Shown: one piece after another, positions 1 to 6,119 of the stretch
Layout of the letters: every line of letters starts with the position of its first letter
Numbering within the stretch: position 1 is the first letter of the stretch
NCBI GenBank assembly: GCA_003225515.1
Contig: QIAK01000156.1
Span: forward strand, 7,460 to 13,803
DNA length: 6,344 nt
Direction: 5' to 3'
From: Acidobacteriota bacterium
GTDB lineage: Bacteria; Acidobacteriota; Terriglobia; Terriglobales; Acidobacteriaceae
Made by a program: the position numbers and the translations under genes
Notes under the pieces: model-generated
Database searches by the model: none
What the model was told of the DNA's origin: nothing
What the model saw: only the letters and a program-made list of their open reading frames with translations

Positions 1-687
1 AATGTTGTAAGCCTTCCGCGCGTGACTGTTGGACTCGATGGCGAAATCAGCGAGCAGCGTTTTAAATCCTTCGACGTGCGCTATGTCGCTGGGACCGAGC
101 ACGGCTTCGCCGCGGCAGAGATGCCACCCGATCAACTCCAGAGGAAGCTCGCTGCGCATGACGACACTCGCTGCCTCGGGGTCGACCCAGATGTTGTATT
201 CCGCAGCCGGGGTCACGTTGCCTTCACAGCACGGATTGCCGCCCATGATTACGCAACGGCTGACGTTGGCGGCAATCGACGGCTTCTTCAAAATCGCGAG
301 AGCCACGTTGGTCAGCGGTCCCAACGTAACCAGCACGATTCCGGGATTCGCCTCGATGGTGTCGATGATTGCGTCCACCGCGTGCTTGGGTTGCGGCGGG
401 TTGCGAGGCGCGGGATAGTTGTGATCTCCCAGTCCGTCGCGTCCGTGAAACCAGGTTGCATTCTCGTAAGCGCGCAGCAAGGGCTTTTCCGCGCCCGAGC
501 AGACGGGGACGTTCGCGCCGCAGAGTTCCACGGTGTACAGCGCGTTGCGCGTTGCCTGCTGCACGGGCACATTGCCGGCGACAACGGTAATGGCGGCTAC
601 GCGGACGTCGGGAGCGCGCAGAGCCATGATGAGCGCCACGGCGTCATCGGAAGCGGTATCGGTATCGATGAGGAACGTGCGCGGCAC
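1..687 (-). CDS. Nucleoside hydrolase, cytoplasmic type (C-terminus cut by window edge)
   Basis: This is an inosine/uridine-preferring nucleoside hydrolase family enzyme, expected to cleave the N-glycosidic bond of ribonucleosides to base plus ribose. The 229 visible residues contain the N-terminal metal-binding motif DTDTASDD (residues 8-15), HGRDGLGD (81-88), GPLTNVAL (123-130), the MGG turn (148-150) and EYNIWVDPEAA (163-173), in the family order and spacing. Family members are usually about 310-320 residues, so roughly 80-90 C-terminal residues, including the second metal aspartate region, lie off the left edge. The start is GTG at 687. It is the only ATG, GTG or TTG codon between an in-frame TAA (803-801) and the motif, and it gives the usual few residues before DTD. 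No Shine-Dalgarno sequence is visible. There is no signal peptide, so it is probably cytoplasmic. The first motif reads DTDTASDD instead of the common DTDPGxDD, marking a different subfamily from the second hydrolase in this window. Substrate preference cannot be read from the sequence. Confidence 0.9.
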   Translation of the reverse strand, partial: MPRTFLIDTDTASDDAVALIMALRAPDVRVAAITVVAGNVPVQQATRNALYTVELCGANVPVCSGAEKPLLRAYENATWFHGRDGLGDHNYPAPRNPPQPKHAVDAIIDTIEANPGIVLVTLGPLTNVALAILKKPSIAANVSRCVIMGGNPCCEGNVTPAAEYNIWVDPEAASVVMRSELPLELIGWHLCRGEAVLGPSDIAHVEGFKTLLADFAIESNSHARKAYNI

Positions 688-773
688 GGCAGGAAGGATA
701 GCAGACGGCGAGAGTTCTGCAGATCGATGCGCGGACGAGGCGTCCGGGGCTTCAGGTTGATGCTTGCCTGATA

Positions 774-802
774 TTGCTTGGCCGGGCGAAGAAGAGTACA
801 GT
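774..802 (+). promoter_or_regulatory. Weak sigma-70-like promoter candidate for the GRP-type transporter
   Basis: TTGCTT (774-779) and TACAGT (797-802) are separated by 17 bases and would start transcription near 809, about 45 bases before the transporter start. The matches to the consensus are 3/6 and 4/6, so the call rests mainly on spacing and position in the divergent gap. A start here would place the first copy of the nearby direct repeat across the transcription start. No convincing promoter was found for the opposite-strand hydrolase. Confidence 0.22.
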
Positions 803-804
803 TA

Positions 805-840
805 CTCGCTTTCTAACCAATACACTTTCTCGTTTTCTAA
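805..840 (+). repeat. Pair of 12-base direct repeats in the divergent gap
   Basis: CTCGCTTTCTAA (805-816) and CTCGTTTTCTAA (829-840) match at 11 of 12 positions and begin 24 bases apart. They lie just upstream of the transporter's ribosome binding site, in the gap between it and the divergent nucleoside hydrolase. Repeated half-sites in such a place can be a regulator binding site; that role is inferred. The pyrimidine-rich composition makes chance similarity possible. Confidence 0.4.
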
Positions 841-846
841 AGGGGG
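841..846 (+). promoter_or_regulatory. Ribosome binding site of the GRP-type transporter
   Basis: AGGGGG lies six bases before the ATG at 853, a good Shine-Dalgarno match and distance. It fixes the start of the transporter at 853. Confidence 0.7.
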
Positions 847-852
847 TTCTCG

Positions 853-1827
853 ATGTTCACACCGCCGAATTTTGCGGTCGCGCTGATGATGACGGTCGCC
901 AGCGCGGTCTGCTGGGGATCGTGGGCCAATACCTACAAGGGCGTGAAGAATTATCGCTTCGAACTTTTTTACTGGGATTATGCTATCGGAATTTTTCTTA
1001 TCTCGCTGGTGGGCGCGCTCACGCTGGGCAGCACGGGACATGATTCGACGAGTTTCCTGAACAACGTTCATTCCGCCGACAGCTCGAACATTTTGTGGAC
1101 GATGGTGGGCGGGGCGATCTTCAATCTGGCGAACCTGTTGCTGGTAGCGGCGATCGATATGGCCGGGCTGGCTGTGGCGCTGCCGGTTTCTATTGGAATC
1201 GCGCTTGTGGTGGGCACCATGCTGAGCTACATCCTGCAGCCGAAGGGGAATCTGCCGTTAATCGCGGTGGGCGTGGTGTGCGCGCTGATCGCGGTGATTC
1301 TGGATGGCAAGGCTTTCGGCAGTCTGCCGGGTGGACGGACGGCGTCGAAAAAAAGCATCGTCATCTGCGTGGTGTCGGGCGTGCTGATGGGATTGTGGAA
1401 TCCGTTCGTCGCTTATGGCGCGACCCGCGGCAATGCGCTGACGCCGTACAGTTCGGTGGTATTTCTCACGCTGGGCGCGCTGCTCTCGTGTTTTGTCTGG
1501 AATCTGTATTTCATGAAGAAACCGTTGGCGGGCGAACCGGTGGGCTTCTCAGGATTTTTCAGCGGGCCGCCGTCGGGACATCTGCTGGGATTGTTCGGAG
1601 GAATCATCTGGGGCATCGGCACTATGTGTAATGTGGTGGCTGGAGGGTCAGCCGGCTTCGCGCTTTCCTATGCCATCGGGCAGTCAGCCCCCATGGTCGG
1701 CGCGTTGTGGGGCGTATTTGCGTGGAACGAATTTGCGGGCGCGCAAGCGAGGGCAAAAGTATTTCTGGTGCTGATGTTTGTGTTCTACGCAGCGGCGATT
1801 CTGGCGCTGGCGCACGCCAGCGGATGA
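853..1827 (+). CDS. DMT-superfamily transporter of the GRP / ureide-permease type
   Basis: A 324-residue, very hydrophobic protein with about ten predicted membrane helices, roughly at 7-24, 41-59, 80-103, 105-128, 134-151, 168-190, 200-220, 243-263, 267-290 and 301-321. The N-terminal segment around CWGSWANT (20-27) with FYWDYAIG (39-46), and the GSAGFALSYAIGQSAP segment (265-280), resemble bacterial GRP (glucose/ribose porter) proteins. The DYxxG...ALTLG stretch and the GN/AN-L..VGT..YIL pattern (90-128) also resemble ureide permeases (UPS), which carry allantoin, uracil and purine bases in plants. It should sit in the inner membrane and import a small polar compound. The substrate is not readable from sequence. 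Between two nucleoside hydrolases, ribose or free nucleobases are the obvious candidates (inference). The start is supported by AGGGGG at 841-846. The gene converges on the operon ending at 1852, with 24 bases between the stops. Confidence 0.8.
   Translation: MFTPPNFAVALMMTVASAVCWGSWANTYKGVKNYRFELFYWDYAIGIFLISLVGALTLGSTGHDSTSFLNNVHSADSSNILWTMVGGAIFNLANLLLVAAIDMAGLAVALPVSIGIALVVGTMLSYILQPKGNLPLIAVGVVCALIAVILDGKAFGSLPGGRTASKKSIVICVVSGVLMGLWNPFVAYGATRGNALTPYSSVVFLTLGALLSCFVWNLYFMKKPLAGEPVGFSGFFSGPPSGHLLGLFGGIIWGIGTMCNVVAGGSAGFALSYAIGQSAPMVGALWGVFAWNEFAGAQARAKVFLVLMFVFYAAAILALAHASG
1805..1822. terminator. GC-rich hairpin at the convergent gene ends, no U-tract
   Basis: The sequence forms a perfect 7-base stem (CGCTGGC / GCCAGCG) with a GCAC loop. 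It covers the last codons of the transporter and lies 30-47 bases past the stop of the opposite-strand nucleoside hydrolase. Neither strand has a run of T after it, so it is not a standard intrinsic terminator. It could slow polymerase or protect 3' ends from both directions, or simply reflect the Ala-rich C-terminus of the transporter. The 24-base gap itself (1828-1851) shows no hairpin. Confidence 0.25.
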
Positions 1828-1851
1828 AGATTACTGATTGAGAGATGCACG

Positions 1852-2880
1852 CTATTTTCCTTTGAGGCGGCTGATGAATAATTTCAGGAACCGGTCTGCA
1901 TCCGAGGCCAGGCACACGCGCGCGTTTGGCTTGATATCTATCGAGCCTTCAATCTCATAGTGGTCGCCGTGCAGCACGTTGTTTTCGTTCGATCCCATGC
2001 GATTGGCGACGGTTTCTCCGCGAGTGAACTCGCCTTTGGTTTCGACGTCGACGTGCATGTCTTTTAGCGTGACCAGTGTCGGATCAACCACAGCGCCGAC
2101 AGCCAGAGGATCGTACATTGCCGCACCCTGATAACCGCTCTTCTCCGAGCGCGTGAGATAGAAATCCGCGAGCTTCGCGATGAAATCGCTTTCTGGTCCG
2201 TGCAGCGATTGAAGATCAGATAAATACTTTCGAGTAATCAGCGTGCGCTCGCCGACGTCGGAGCCGACCATGGTGACCATCCATCCCGCGTTGAAGACGA
2301 TGGCCGCCGCTTCTGGATCGCCGTAGATGTTCGCTTCGGCCGCGCCATTCACGTTGCCTCCCGTAATCGAGCCGCCCATGATGACGATATTTTTCGTCAG
2401 CGGAACTATGGAGGGATCTTTGGAGACGGCCAGCGCGACGTTGGTCAGCGGGCCAACGGGAATCAATGTGATTTCGTGCGGATATTTATGAATGAGTTCG
2501 ATGATCAGGTCGGGTCCGAAGCGCGCATCGGCCTTGCACTTCGGAGCCGGCAACTCGACTCCGGCCAAGCCGTTCCTTCCGTGCCAGAATTGCGCGGTGA
2601 TTAACTTCTGATTCAGGGGATGCTGCGCTCCGCCGGCGATTGGTAGATCGCATCGTCCTGCGAGCGAAGCCAGCTTTAGTGCGTTCTCCAGCCCTTGCCT
2701 GCCGTCCACGTTTCCGGGGACAACGGTAATAGCTTCGACCTGCAACTCCGGAGAATTCAGAGCCAGCAGTATCGCCATGGCGTCATCGACACCGGGATCG
2801 GTATCGATGATGACGCGGGTCTGAGCGAAAACGGCGACAGTAAACGAGATGACGGCCAGCACTAGCGGAACTTTTTTCAC
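1852..2880 (-). CDS. Exported nucleoside hydrolase with N-terminal signal peptide
   Basis: A 342-residue member of the inosine/uridine-preferring nucleoside hydrolase family. Residues 1-19 form a signal peptide: Lys2-Lys3, a hydrophobic core, and V-F-A before a likely cut at A19/Q20. There is no lipobox Cys, so a soluble periplasmic enzyme is likely. The mature domain starts at once with DTDPGVDD (26-33), followed by HGRNGLAG (100-107), GPLTNVAL (143-150), MGG (168-170), N176, AEANIYGDPEAA (181-192) and the second metal site Asp257 in MYDPLAV. Many relatives have His before that Asp; here it is Tyr256. The reaction should be nucleoside plus water to base plus ribose. GTG at 2880 is chosen because AAGAGGA lies five bases upstream and it gives a normal signal peptide. 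ATG 2931 (359 residues) and TTG 2958 (overlapping nupC) are less likely. It is the last gene of the cdd-deoA-nupC operon, 58 bases after nupC. Substrate range is unknown. Confidence 0.92.
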   Translation of the reverse strand: MKKVPLVLAVISFTVAVFAQTRVIIDTDPGVDDAMAILLALNSPELQVEAITVVPGNVDGRQGLENALKLASLAGRCDLPIAGGAQHPLNQKLITAQFWHGRNGLAGVELPAPKCKADARFGPDLIIELIHKYPHEITLIPVGPLTNVALAVSKDPSIVPLTKNIVIMGGSITGGNVNGAAEANIYGDPEAAAIVFNAGWMVTMVGSDVGERTLITRKYLSDLQSLHGPESDFIAKLADFYLTRSEKSGYQGAAMYDPLAVGAVVDPTLVTLKDMHVDVETKGEFTRGETVANRMGSNENNVLHGDHYEIEGSIDIKPNARVCLASDADRFLKLFISRLKGK

Positions 2881-2885
2881 GATGG

Positions 2886-2892
2886 TCCTCTT
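2886..2892 (-). promoter_or_regulatory. Ribosome binding site that fixes the GTG start of the exported hydrolase
   Basis: On the minus strand AAGAGGA (2892-2886) ends five bases before GTG at 2880. No comparable site precedes the upstream ATG (2931) or TTG (2958). This favours the short form whose N-terminus is a clean signal peptide. Confidence 0.65.
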
Positions 2893-2938
2893 GAGATATG
2901 GAACGACCTTGCCAGTGCCCTCCACGAGCATTGACGGA

Positions 2939-4165
2939 TTACAGCAGCATGCCGGCAATCGAGGCCGACATCAGATTCGCCATGGTTCCCGCCAGCATGG
3001 CGCGGAGCCCGAGGCGGGCCAGTTCGCCCGTCTTGTTGGGAGCTAATGCTCCAATGCCGCCGATCTGGATTCCGATTGAACTGAGATTGGCAAAGCCGCA
3101 AAGCGCAAACGTCGCGATTGTGAACGAGCGGGGATCGAGGCTGGCTTTCTGCGCCCCCAATATTTTGAACGCTACCAGTTCATTGAGCGCGGTACGTGTG
3201 CCGAGAAGCGTGCCTACAAACGGGCAATCGTGCCAGGGAACTCCGATTACCCATGCCACGGGTGCGAAAAGCGTGCCGAAGATTTTTTCCAGACTGTCGG
3301 GAAACCAGCTGATCCAATGATGAATTCCTCCTAAGATTCCATCCGTAAGTGCAATCAGAGCCAGGAACGAAATCAACATGGCGGCAATATTCAGCGCAAG
3401 ATGCAATCCGTCGGTGGTTCCGCGAGAGATTGCGCCCAGTAAATTTTCTTCTTTCTCTGCCTTTTCTTCATCGGCACTCATTGCGACACGGCCTGCCGTC
3501 TTGGGCTGCTCTGTCTCTGGCACCAGCATCTTGGCCATCAGCAGCGTGCCGGGAGCCGTCATGATTACGGCGCTGAGAAGATGTTTAGGATCGATTCCAA
3601 AATAAATGTACGCCGCCATAATTCCGCCGGAGACATGCGCCATGCCGCTCGTCATCACGGTCATCAATTCCGACCGCGTCAGGTCGGCTAAAAAGGGACG
3701 GATGGTCAGCGGCGCTTCGGTCTGACCCATAAAGATGCTGGCCGCCACATTCAGTGATTCGGCGCCGCTCGCTCCCATTACGCGGGTCATTACCCAGGCA
3801 AAGATCCGGATGATGATTTGCATGATTCCGAAGTGGTAGAGCACGGCAAAGAAGGCGGCAATGAAAATGACTGTGGGCAATACTCCGAATGCAAAATATC
3901 CGAGTTGCGATCCGGGATTGGCGAGGTCGCCGAAAACAAAATGCGATCCCGCGTAAGCGTAACCCAGCAACTTTGTGACGGCGTCTCCCGCTTTCTGAAA
4001 GAACATCCGACCGGCATCAATTCGCAATACGAAAACGGCAAAGACGAACTGCAGGCCGAGGCCCCAAGCGACTGTTTTCAGGCGAATCGCGCGACGGTTC
4101 GTGGAGAAAGCGTAGGCAAGAGCGAGCATGGTCAACAGGCCAAGAATTCCTGTGAATCGTCCCAT
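2939..4165 (-). CDS. nupC: Concentrative nucleoside transporter, NupC/CNT family
   Basis: A 408-residue inner-membrane protein of the CNT family, which imports nucleosides by cation symport. The substrate-site signatures are present and in order: GQTEAPLTI (147-155), NELVA (328-332) and the FANLSSIGI stretch (358-366). These correspond to the GQTE, NE and N..S motifs that contact nucleoside in the Vibrio cholerae CNT structure. The N-terminal helices, a charged cytoplasmic loop at about 216-245 and the hydrophobic C-terminal half fit the normal architecture and length of about 400. The ATG directly follows the TGA of deoA with no gap, and GGAG (4178-4175) inside deoA lies nine bases upstream, so translation is probably coupled. 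Position between a pyrimidine phosphorylase and an exported nucleoside hydrolase supports nucleoside as cargo. Which nucleosides, and whether H+ or Na+ is the coupling ion, cannot be decided here. Confidence 0.96.
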   Translation of the reverse strand: MGRFTGILGLLTMLALAYAFSTNRRAIRLKTVAWGLGLQFVFAVFVLRIDAGRMFFQKAGDAVTKLLGYAYAGSHFVFGDLANPGSQLGYFAFGVLPTVIFIAAFFAVLYHFGIMQIIIRIFAWVMTRVMGASGAESLNVAASIFMGQTEAPLTIRPFLADLTRSELMTVMTSGMAHVSGGIMAAYIYFGIDPKHLLSAVIMTAPGTLLMAKMLVPETEQPKTAGRVAMSADEEKAEKEENLLGAISRGTTDGLHLALNIAAMLISFLALIALTDGILGGIHHWISWFPDSLEKIFGTLFAPVAWVIGVPWHDCPFVGTLLGTRTALNELVAFKILGAQKASLDPRSFTIATFALCGFANLSSIGIQIGGIGALAPNKTGELARLGLRAMLAGTMANLMSASIAGMLL

Positions 4166-5548
4166 TCAGTTTTTCTCCGCGGGGGTGCTAATGACTGACT
4201 TGCCGACAATCTTGTCGCCTATGATTCTGTGAATGAGGGGGCGCTTTGTTGCAGGTGCCGAATCCTCTATCTTGTAGCTCGACTCAAGCAATTGCCGGGC
4301 TCTCGCCGCTTTTGCTTCGGCATTGTAGTAGATCGTTGCGATGGGTTCTCCGGCGGTGACTCGATCTCCAACTTTCTTGTGCAACACGATTCCCACGGCG
4401 GGATCGACGGAATCTTCTTTGCGCTCGCGGCCGCCGCCCAGAATTACACAAGCCGTGCCCACCTGCTCGCACTGGATTGAAGAAACGTACCCTGACCTGC
4501 TGCTCGTCAACTGCATCGTGTGCTGAGCCTGCGGCAAGCGCTTGATGTCGTCGATCACGCGCGCGTCGCCGCCTTGCAGTTCCAGCATCTGTCGAAACTT
4601 CTCGAGAGCTTTGCCGGAAGAAATCAGCTTCGCGCTTTGCCGTTTGCCTTCAGCCACTGACTCGGCCGCGCCGCCGAGATGAAGCATCCATGCAGCCGTT
4701 TCAAGGCAAAGCTCGCGCAAATCTTCCGGTCCCGCGCCCCGCAGAACTTCTATTACTTCGACCACTTCGAGCGCATTGCCAATCATGTTTCCCAGCGGCT
4801 GATCCATGTCGGTGATGAGCGCGATCACCTGCTTGCCCATCCGCTCGCCGGTTTCCACCATCAACTCAGCGAGAAAGACGGCATCTTTTTCGCTTTTCAT
4901 GAACGCGCCGGACCCAGTCTTCACGTCGAGCACGAGTGCGTCAATGCCCTCAGCCAATTTCTTGCTCATGATGGAGGCGCAAATCAGATATGGACTCTCC
5001 ACCGTGCCAGTGACATCGCGCAAGGCGTAGAGCTTGCGATCCGCGGGAGCAATTTCCGCTGTCTGCCCGATCATGGCGCAGCCGCAAACTTCGAGCACGC
5101 GCCGGAACTCGGCGACAGAAAGATTCACGTTGAAACCGGGGATGGCTTCCAATTTGTCGAGTGTTCCACCGGTGTGGCCGAGGCCGCGCCCGCTGATCAT
5201 GGGAACAGCAATGCCGGCCGCGGCTGCAAGAGGAGCCAGGACGAGCGAGGTTTTGTCGCCCACACCTCCGGTGGAATGCTTGTCAACTTTGCGCGCGGGC
5301 AACGAAGAAAGATCGAGCACGTCACCAGAATGCAGCATCGCGTCAGTGAGGGCTGCAGTCTCGGGGCGCGTCATGCCTTTCAGCACCACCGCCATCAACC
5401 ACGCAGAAACCTGATAGTCGGGAATCTCTCCGGTGGTATAGGCGCGGACCAGGCCTTCGATTTCGAATTGAGAGAGTTCGATGCCGTCGCGTTTTTTGCG
5501 GATCACATCGATGGCGCGGAAGGTCTGGGTCACGCCCGGTGGGATCAC
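4166..5548 (-). CDS. deoA: Pyrimidine-nucleoside / thymidine phosphorylase
   Basis: A 460-residue cytoplasmic enzyme of the thymidine/pyrimidine-nucleoside phosphorylase family, which splits thymidine, deoxyuridine or uridine with phosphate into base and (deoxy)ribose 1-phosphate. Present are the phosphate-binding KVDKHSTGGVGDKTS (87-101), the family signature SGRGLGHTGGTLDKLE (119-134), Arg177, Ser192 and Lys196. His91, Arg177, Ser192 and Lys196 all sit six residues after the E. coli DeoA active-site residues His85, Arg171, Ser186 and Lys190. The later parts, for example DMDQPLGNMIGNALEV and KEDSVDPAVGIVLHKKVGD, look closer to the broader-specificity Pdp/PyNP branch, so uridine may also be used. 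The start GTG at 5548 overlaps the cdd stop as GTGA; a second GTG at 5533 is possible and would remove five residues. The family is normally 430-440 residues; the extra length is mostly C-terminal. It is the second gene of the operon, after cdd. Confidence 0.96.
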   Translation of the reverse strand: MIPPGVTQTFRAIDVIRKKRDGIELSQFEIEGLVRAYTTGEIPDYQVSAWLMAVVLKGMTRPETAALTDAMLHSGDVLDLSSLPARKVDKHSTGGVGDKTSLVLAPLAAAAGIAVPMISGRGLGHTGGTLDKLEAIPGFNVNLSVAEFRRVLEVCGCAMIGQTAEIAPADRKLYALRDVTGTVESPYLICASIMSKKLAEGIDALVLDVKTGSGAFMKSEKDAVFLAELMVETGERMGKQVIALITDMDQPLGNMIGNALEVVEVIEVLRGAGPEDLRELCLETAAWMLHLGGAAESVAEGKRQSAKLISSGKALEKFRQMLELQGGDARVIDDIKRLPQAQHTMQLTSSRSGYVSSIQCEQVGTACVILGGGRERKEDSVDPAVGIVLHKKVGDRVTAGEPIATIYYNAEAKAARARQLLESSYKIEDSAPATKRPLIHRIIGDKIVGKSVISTPAEKN

Positions 5549-5955
5549 TGGAGGCGAAATCCTTCCGGTAGAAGTTCGGTTATATGCGCTTGCTTGGGTC
5601 CGGTGGCGCCCTGGAAAAAGATGACGGCATCAGGCCCAAACTCAAAGATCACTTGCCGGCAGGCCCCGCAAGGCGAACATGCAACTCCATGATCGTTCGC
5701 AACCGCAACCGCTCGAATCTCGATCCTGGGGCCGGACTGGGCGACAGCGGCGAAGATTGCGGTCCGCTCGGCGCAATTCGTCATTCCATAGGAAGCGTTC
5801 TCGACATTGCAACCAGAAAATATCTTTCCGTTGGTTAGCAGAATGGCCGCGCCCACGTGAAAATTAGAGTAGGGAGCATGCGCATTCTTCATCACCCTGG
5901 TTGCGGCCTGCTCTAACTTTTTCCGCACGCCGGCGGAGATTATTTTCTTGGTCAT
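5545..5955 (-). CDS. cdd: Cytidine deaminase, short zinc-dependent tetrameric type
   Basis: A 136-residue cytidine deaminase converting cytidine and deoxycytidine to uridine and deoxyuridine plus ammonia in the cytoplasm. All catalytic features are present: AHAPYSNFHVGAA (25-37), GCNVENASYG (48-57), the C-A-E motif with zinc ligand Cys61 and proton-shuttle Glu63, and PCGACRQ (95-101) with zinc ligands Cys96 and Cys99. Three Cys ligands and this length match the homotetrameric Bacillus subtilis type, not the long His-containing E. coli type. ATG 5955 gives the family's normal N-terminus. Upstream ATG 6069 and TTG 6108 in the same frame would add 38 or 51 residues with no family resemblance. 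No good Shine-Dalgarno sequence is seen. It is the first gene of the minus-strand operon and feeds its product to the phosphorylase encoded next. Confidence 0.96.
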   Translation of the reverse strand: MTKKIISAGVRKKLEQAATRVMKNAHAPYSNFHVGAAILLTNGKIFSGCNVENASYGMTNCAERTAIFAAVAQSGPRIEIRAVAVANDHGVACSPCGACRQVIFEFGPDAVIFFQGATGPKQAHITELLPEGFRLQ

Positions 5956-5977
5956 GAAAATGACGAGCGGTTTAGTG

Positions 5978-5992
5978 GCGAAGCAGCTTCGC
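5978..5992. promoter_or_regulatory. 15-base perfect dyad upstream of cdd, candidate operator
   Basis: GCGAAGC-A-GCTTCGC has seven-base arms that are exact reverse complements around one central base. It lies 23 bases before the cdd ATG, directly downstream of the candidate -10 at 6010-6005, so a bound repressor would cover the first transcribed bases. In RNA it could also form a six-base stem with a CAG loop. No regulator gene is in the window, so the protein that might bind it is unknown. Confidence 0.45.
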
Positions 5993-6004
5993 TGAATCCG
6001 CGCA

Positions 6005-6032
6005 ATTGTAAACCCTGGACTGGACTTGCCGA
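6005..6032 (-). promoter_or_regulatory. Candidate promoter of the cdd-deoA-nupC-hydrolase operon
   Basis: Read on the minus strand, TCGGCA (6032-6027) and TACAAT (6010-6005) are 16 bases apart and match the sigma-70 hexamers at 4/6 and 5/6. Transcription would begin near 5998, about 43 bases before the cdd start and just before the dyad. It is the best promoter-like pair in the gap, but unproved. Confidence 0.35.
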
Positions 6033-6077
6033 GCTTTTTGTTGCCGATGGTCTGTTCAGGAATGGTCATCCGATCGA

Positions 6078-6099
6078 ATTCGCCTTGCGAGATTCGCCT
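6078..6099 (+). repeat. Short direct repeat upstream of deoC
   Basis: ATTCGCCT occurs at 6078-6085 and again at 6092-6099, 14 bases apart start to start. The second copy is part of an inverted repeat, GCGA-gat-TCGC (6087-6097). The element sits 21-42 bases before the deoC ATG in the divergent gap, where a regulator site would be expected. It is short and could be chance. Confidence 0.28.
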
Positions 6100-6103
6100 G
6101 CCG

Positions 6104-6109
6104 TACAAT
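6104..6109 (+). promoter_or_regulatory. -10-like hexamer very close to deoC start
   Basis: TACAAT matches the -10 consensus at 5/6 and ends ten bases before the deoC ATG. No acceptable -35 was found at 16-18 bases. If used, it would start transcription around 6116, making a nearly leaderless message, in keeping with the lack of a Shine-Dalgarno sequence before 6120. Confidence 0.22.
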
Positions 6110-6119
6110 TACAACGCAA

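Noticed and set aside
22..771. Long plus-strand open frame of about 250 codons
   Set aside because: It is antisense to the left nucleoside hydrolase, whose frame carries all the family motifs. The plus-strand translation is Arg/Gly-rich with no recognisable domain.
688..800. N-terminal extension of the left hydrolase up to the TAA at 803-801
   Set aside because: The frame is open but has no ATG, GTG or TTG before 687, and the translation looks unstructured and unlike the family.
688..852. Riboswitch, small RNA or tRNA in the divergent gaps (also 5956-6119)
   Set aside because: No conserved purine-, guanidine- or other riboswitch core, cloverleaf or long helix was recognised; only short repeats and promoter-like hexamers are visible.
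1828..1851. Intrinsic terminator in the convergent gap
   Set aside because: The 24-base gap has no inverted repeat and no T-run. Only the hairpin just inside the transporter gene was kept, at low confidence.
2881..2958. Longer forms of the exported hydrolase starting at TTG 2958 or ATG 2931
   Set aside because: Neither start has a ribosome binding site, and TTG 2958 overlaps the end of nupC. GTG 2880 has AAGAGGA upstream and yields a standard signal peptide.
4679..5692. Plus-strand open frame of 337 codons opposite deoA and cdd
   Set aside because: It lies across two well-identified minus-strand genes with intact active-site motifs. The product has no family features and is a by-product of their codon use.
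5956..6108. N-terminal extension of cytidine deaminase from TTG 6108 or ATG 6069
   Set aside because: The added residues have no counterpart in the family, no ribosome binding site precedes either start, and the frame would cover the candidate promoter and dyad.
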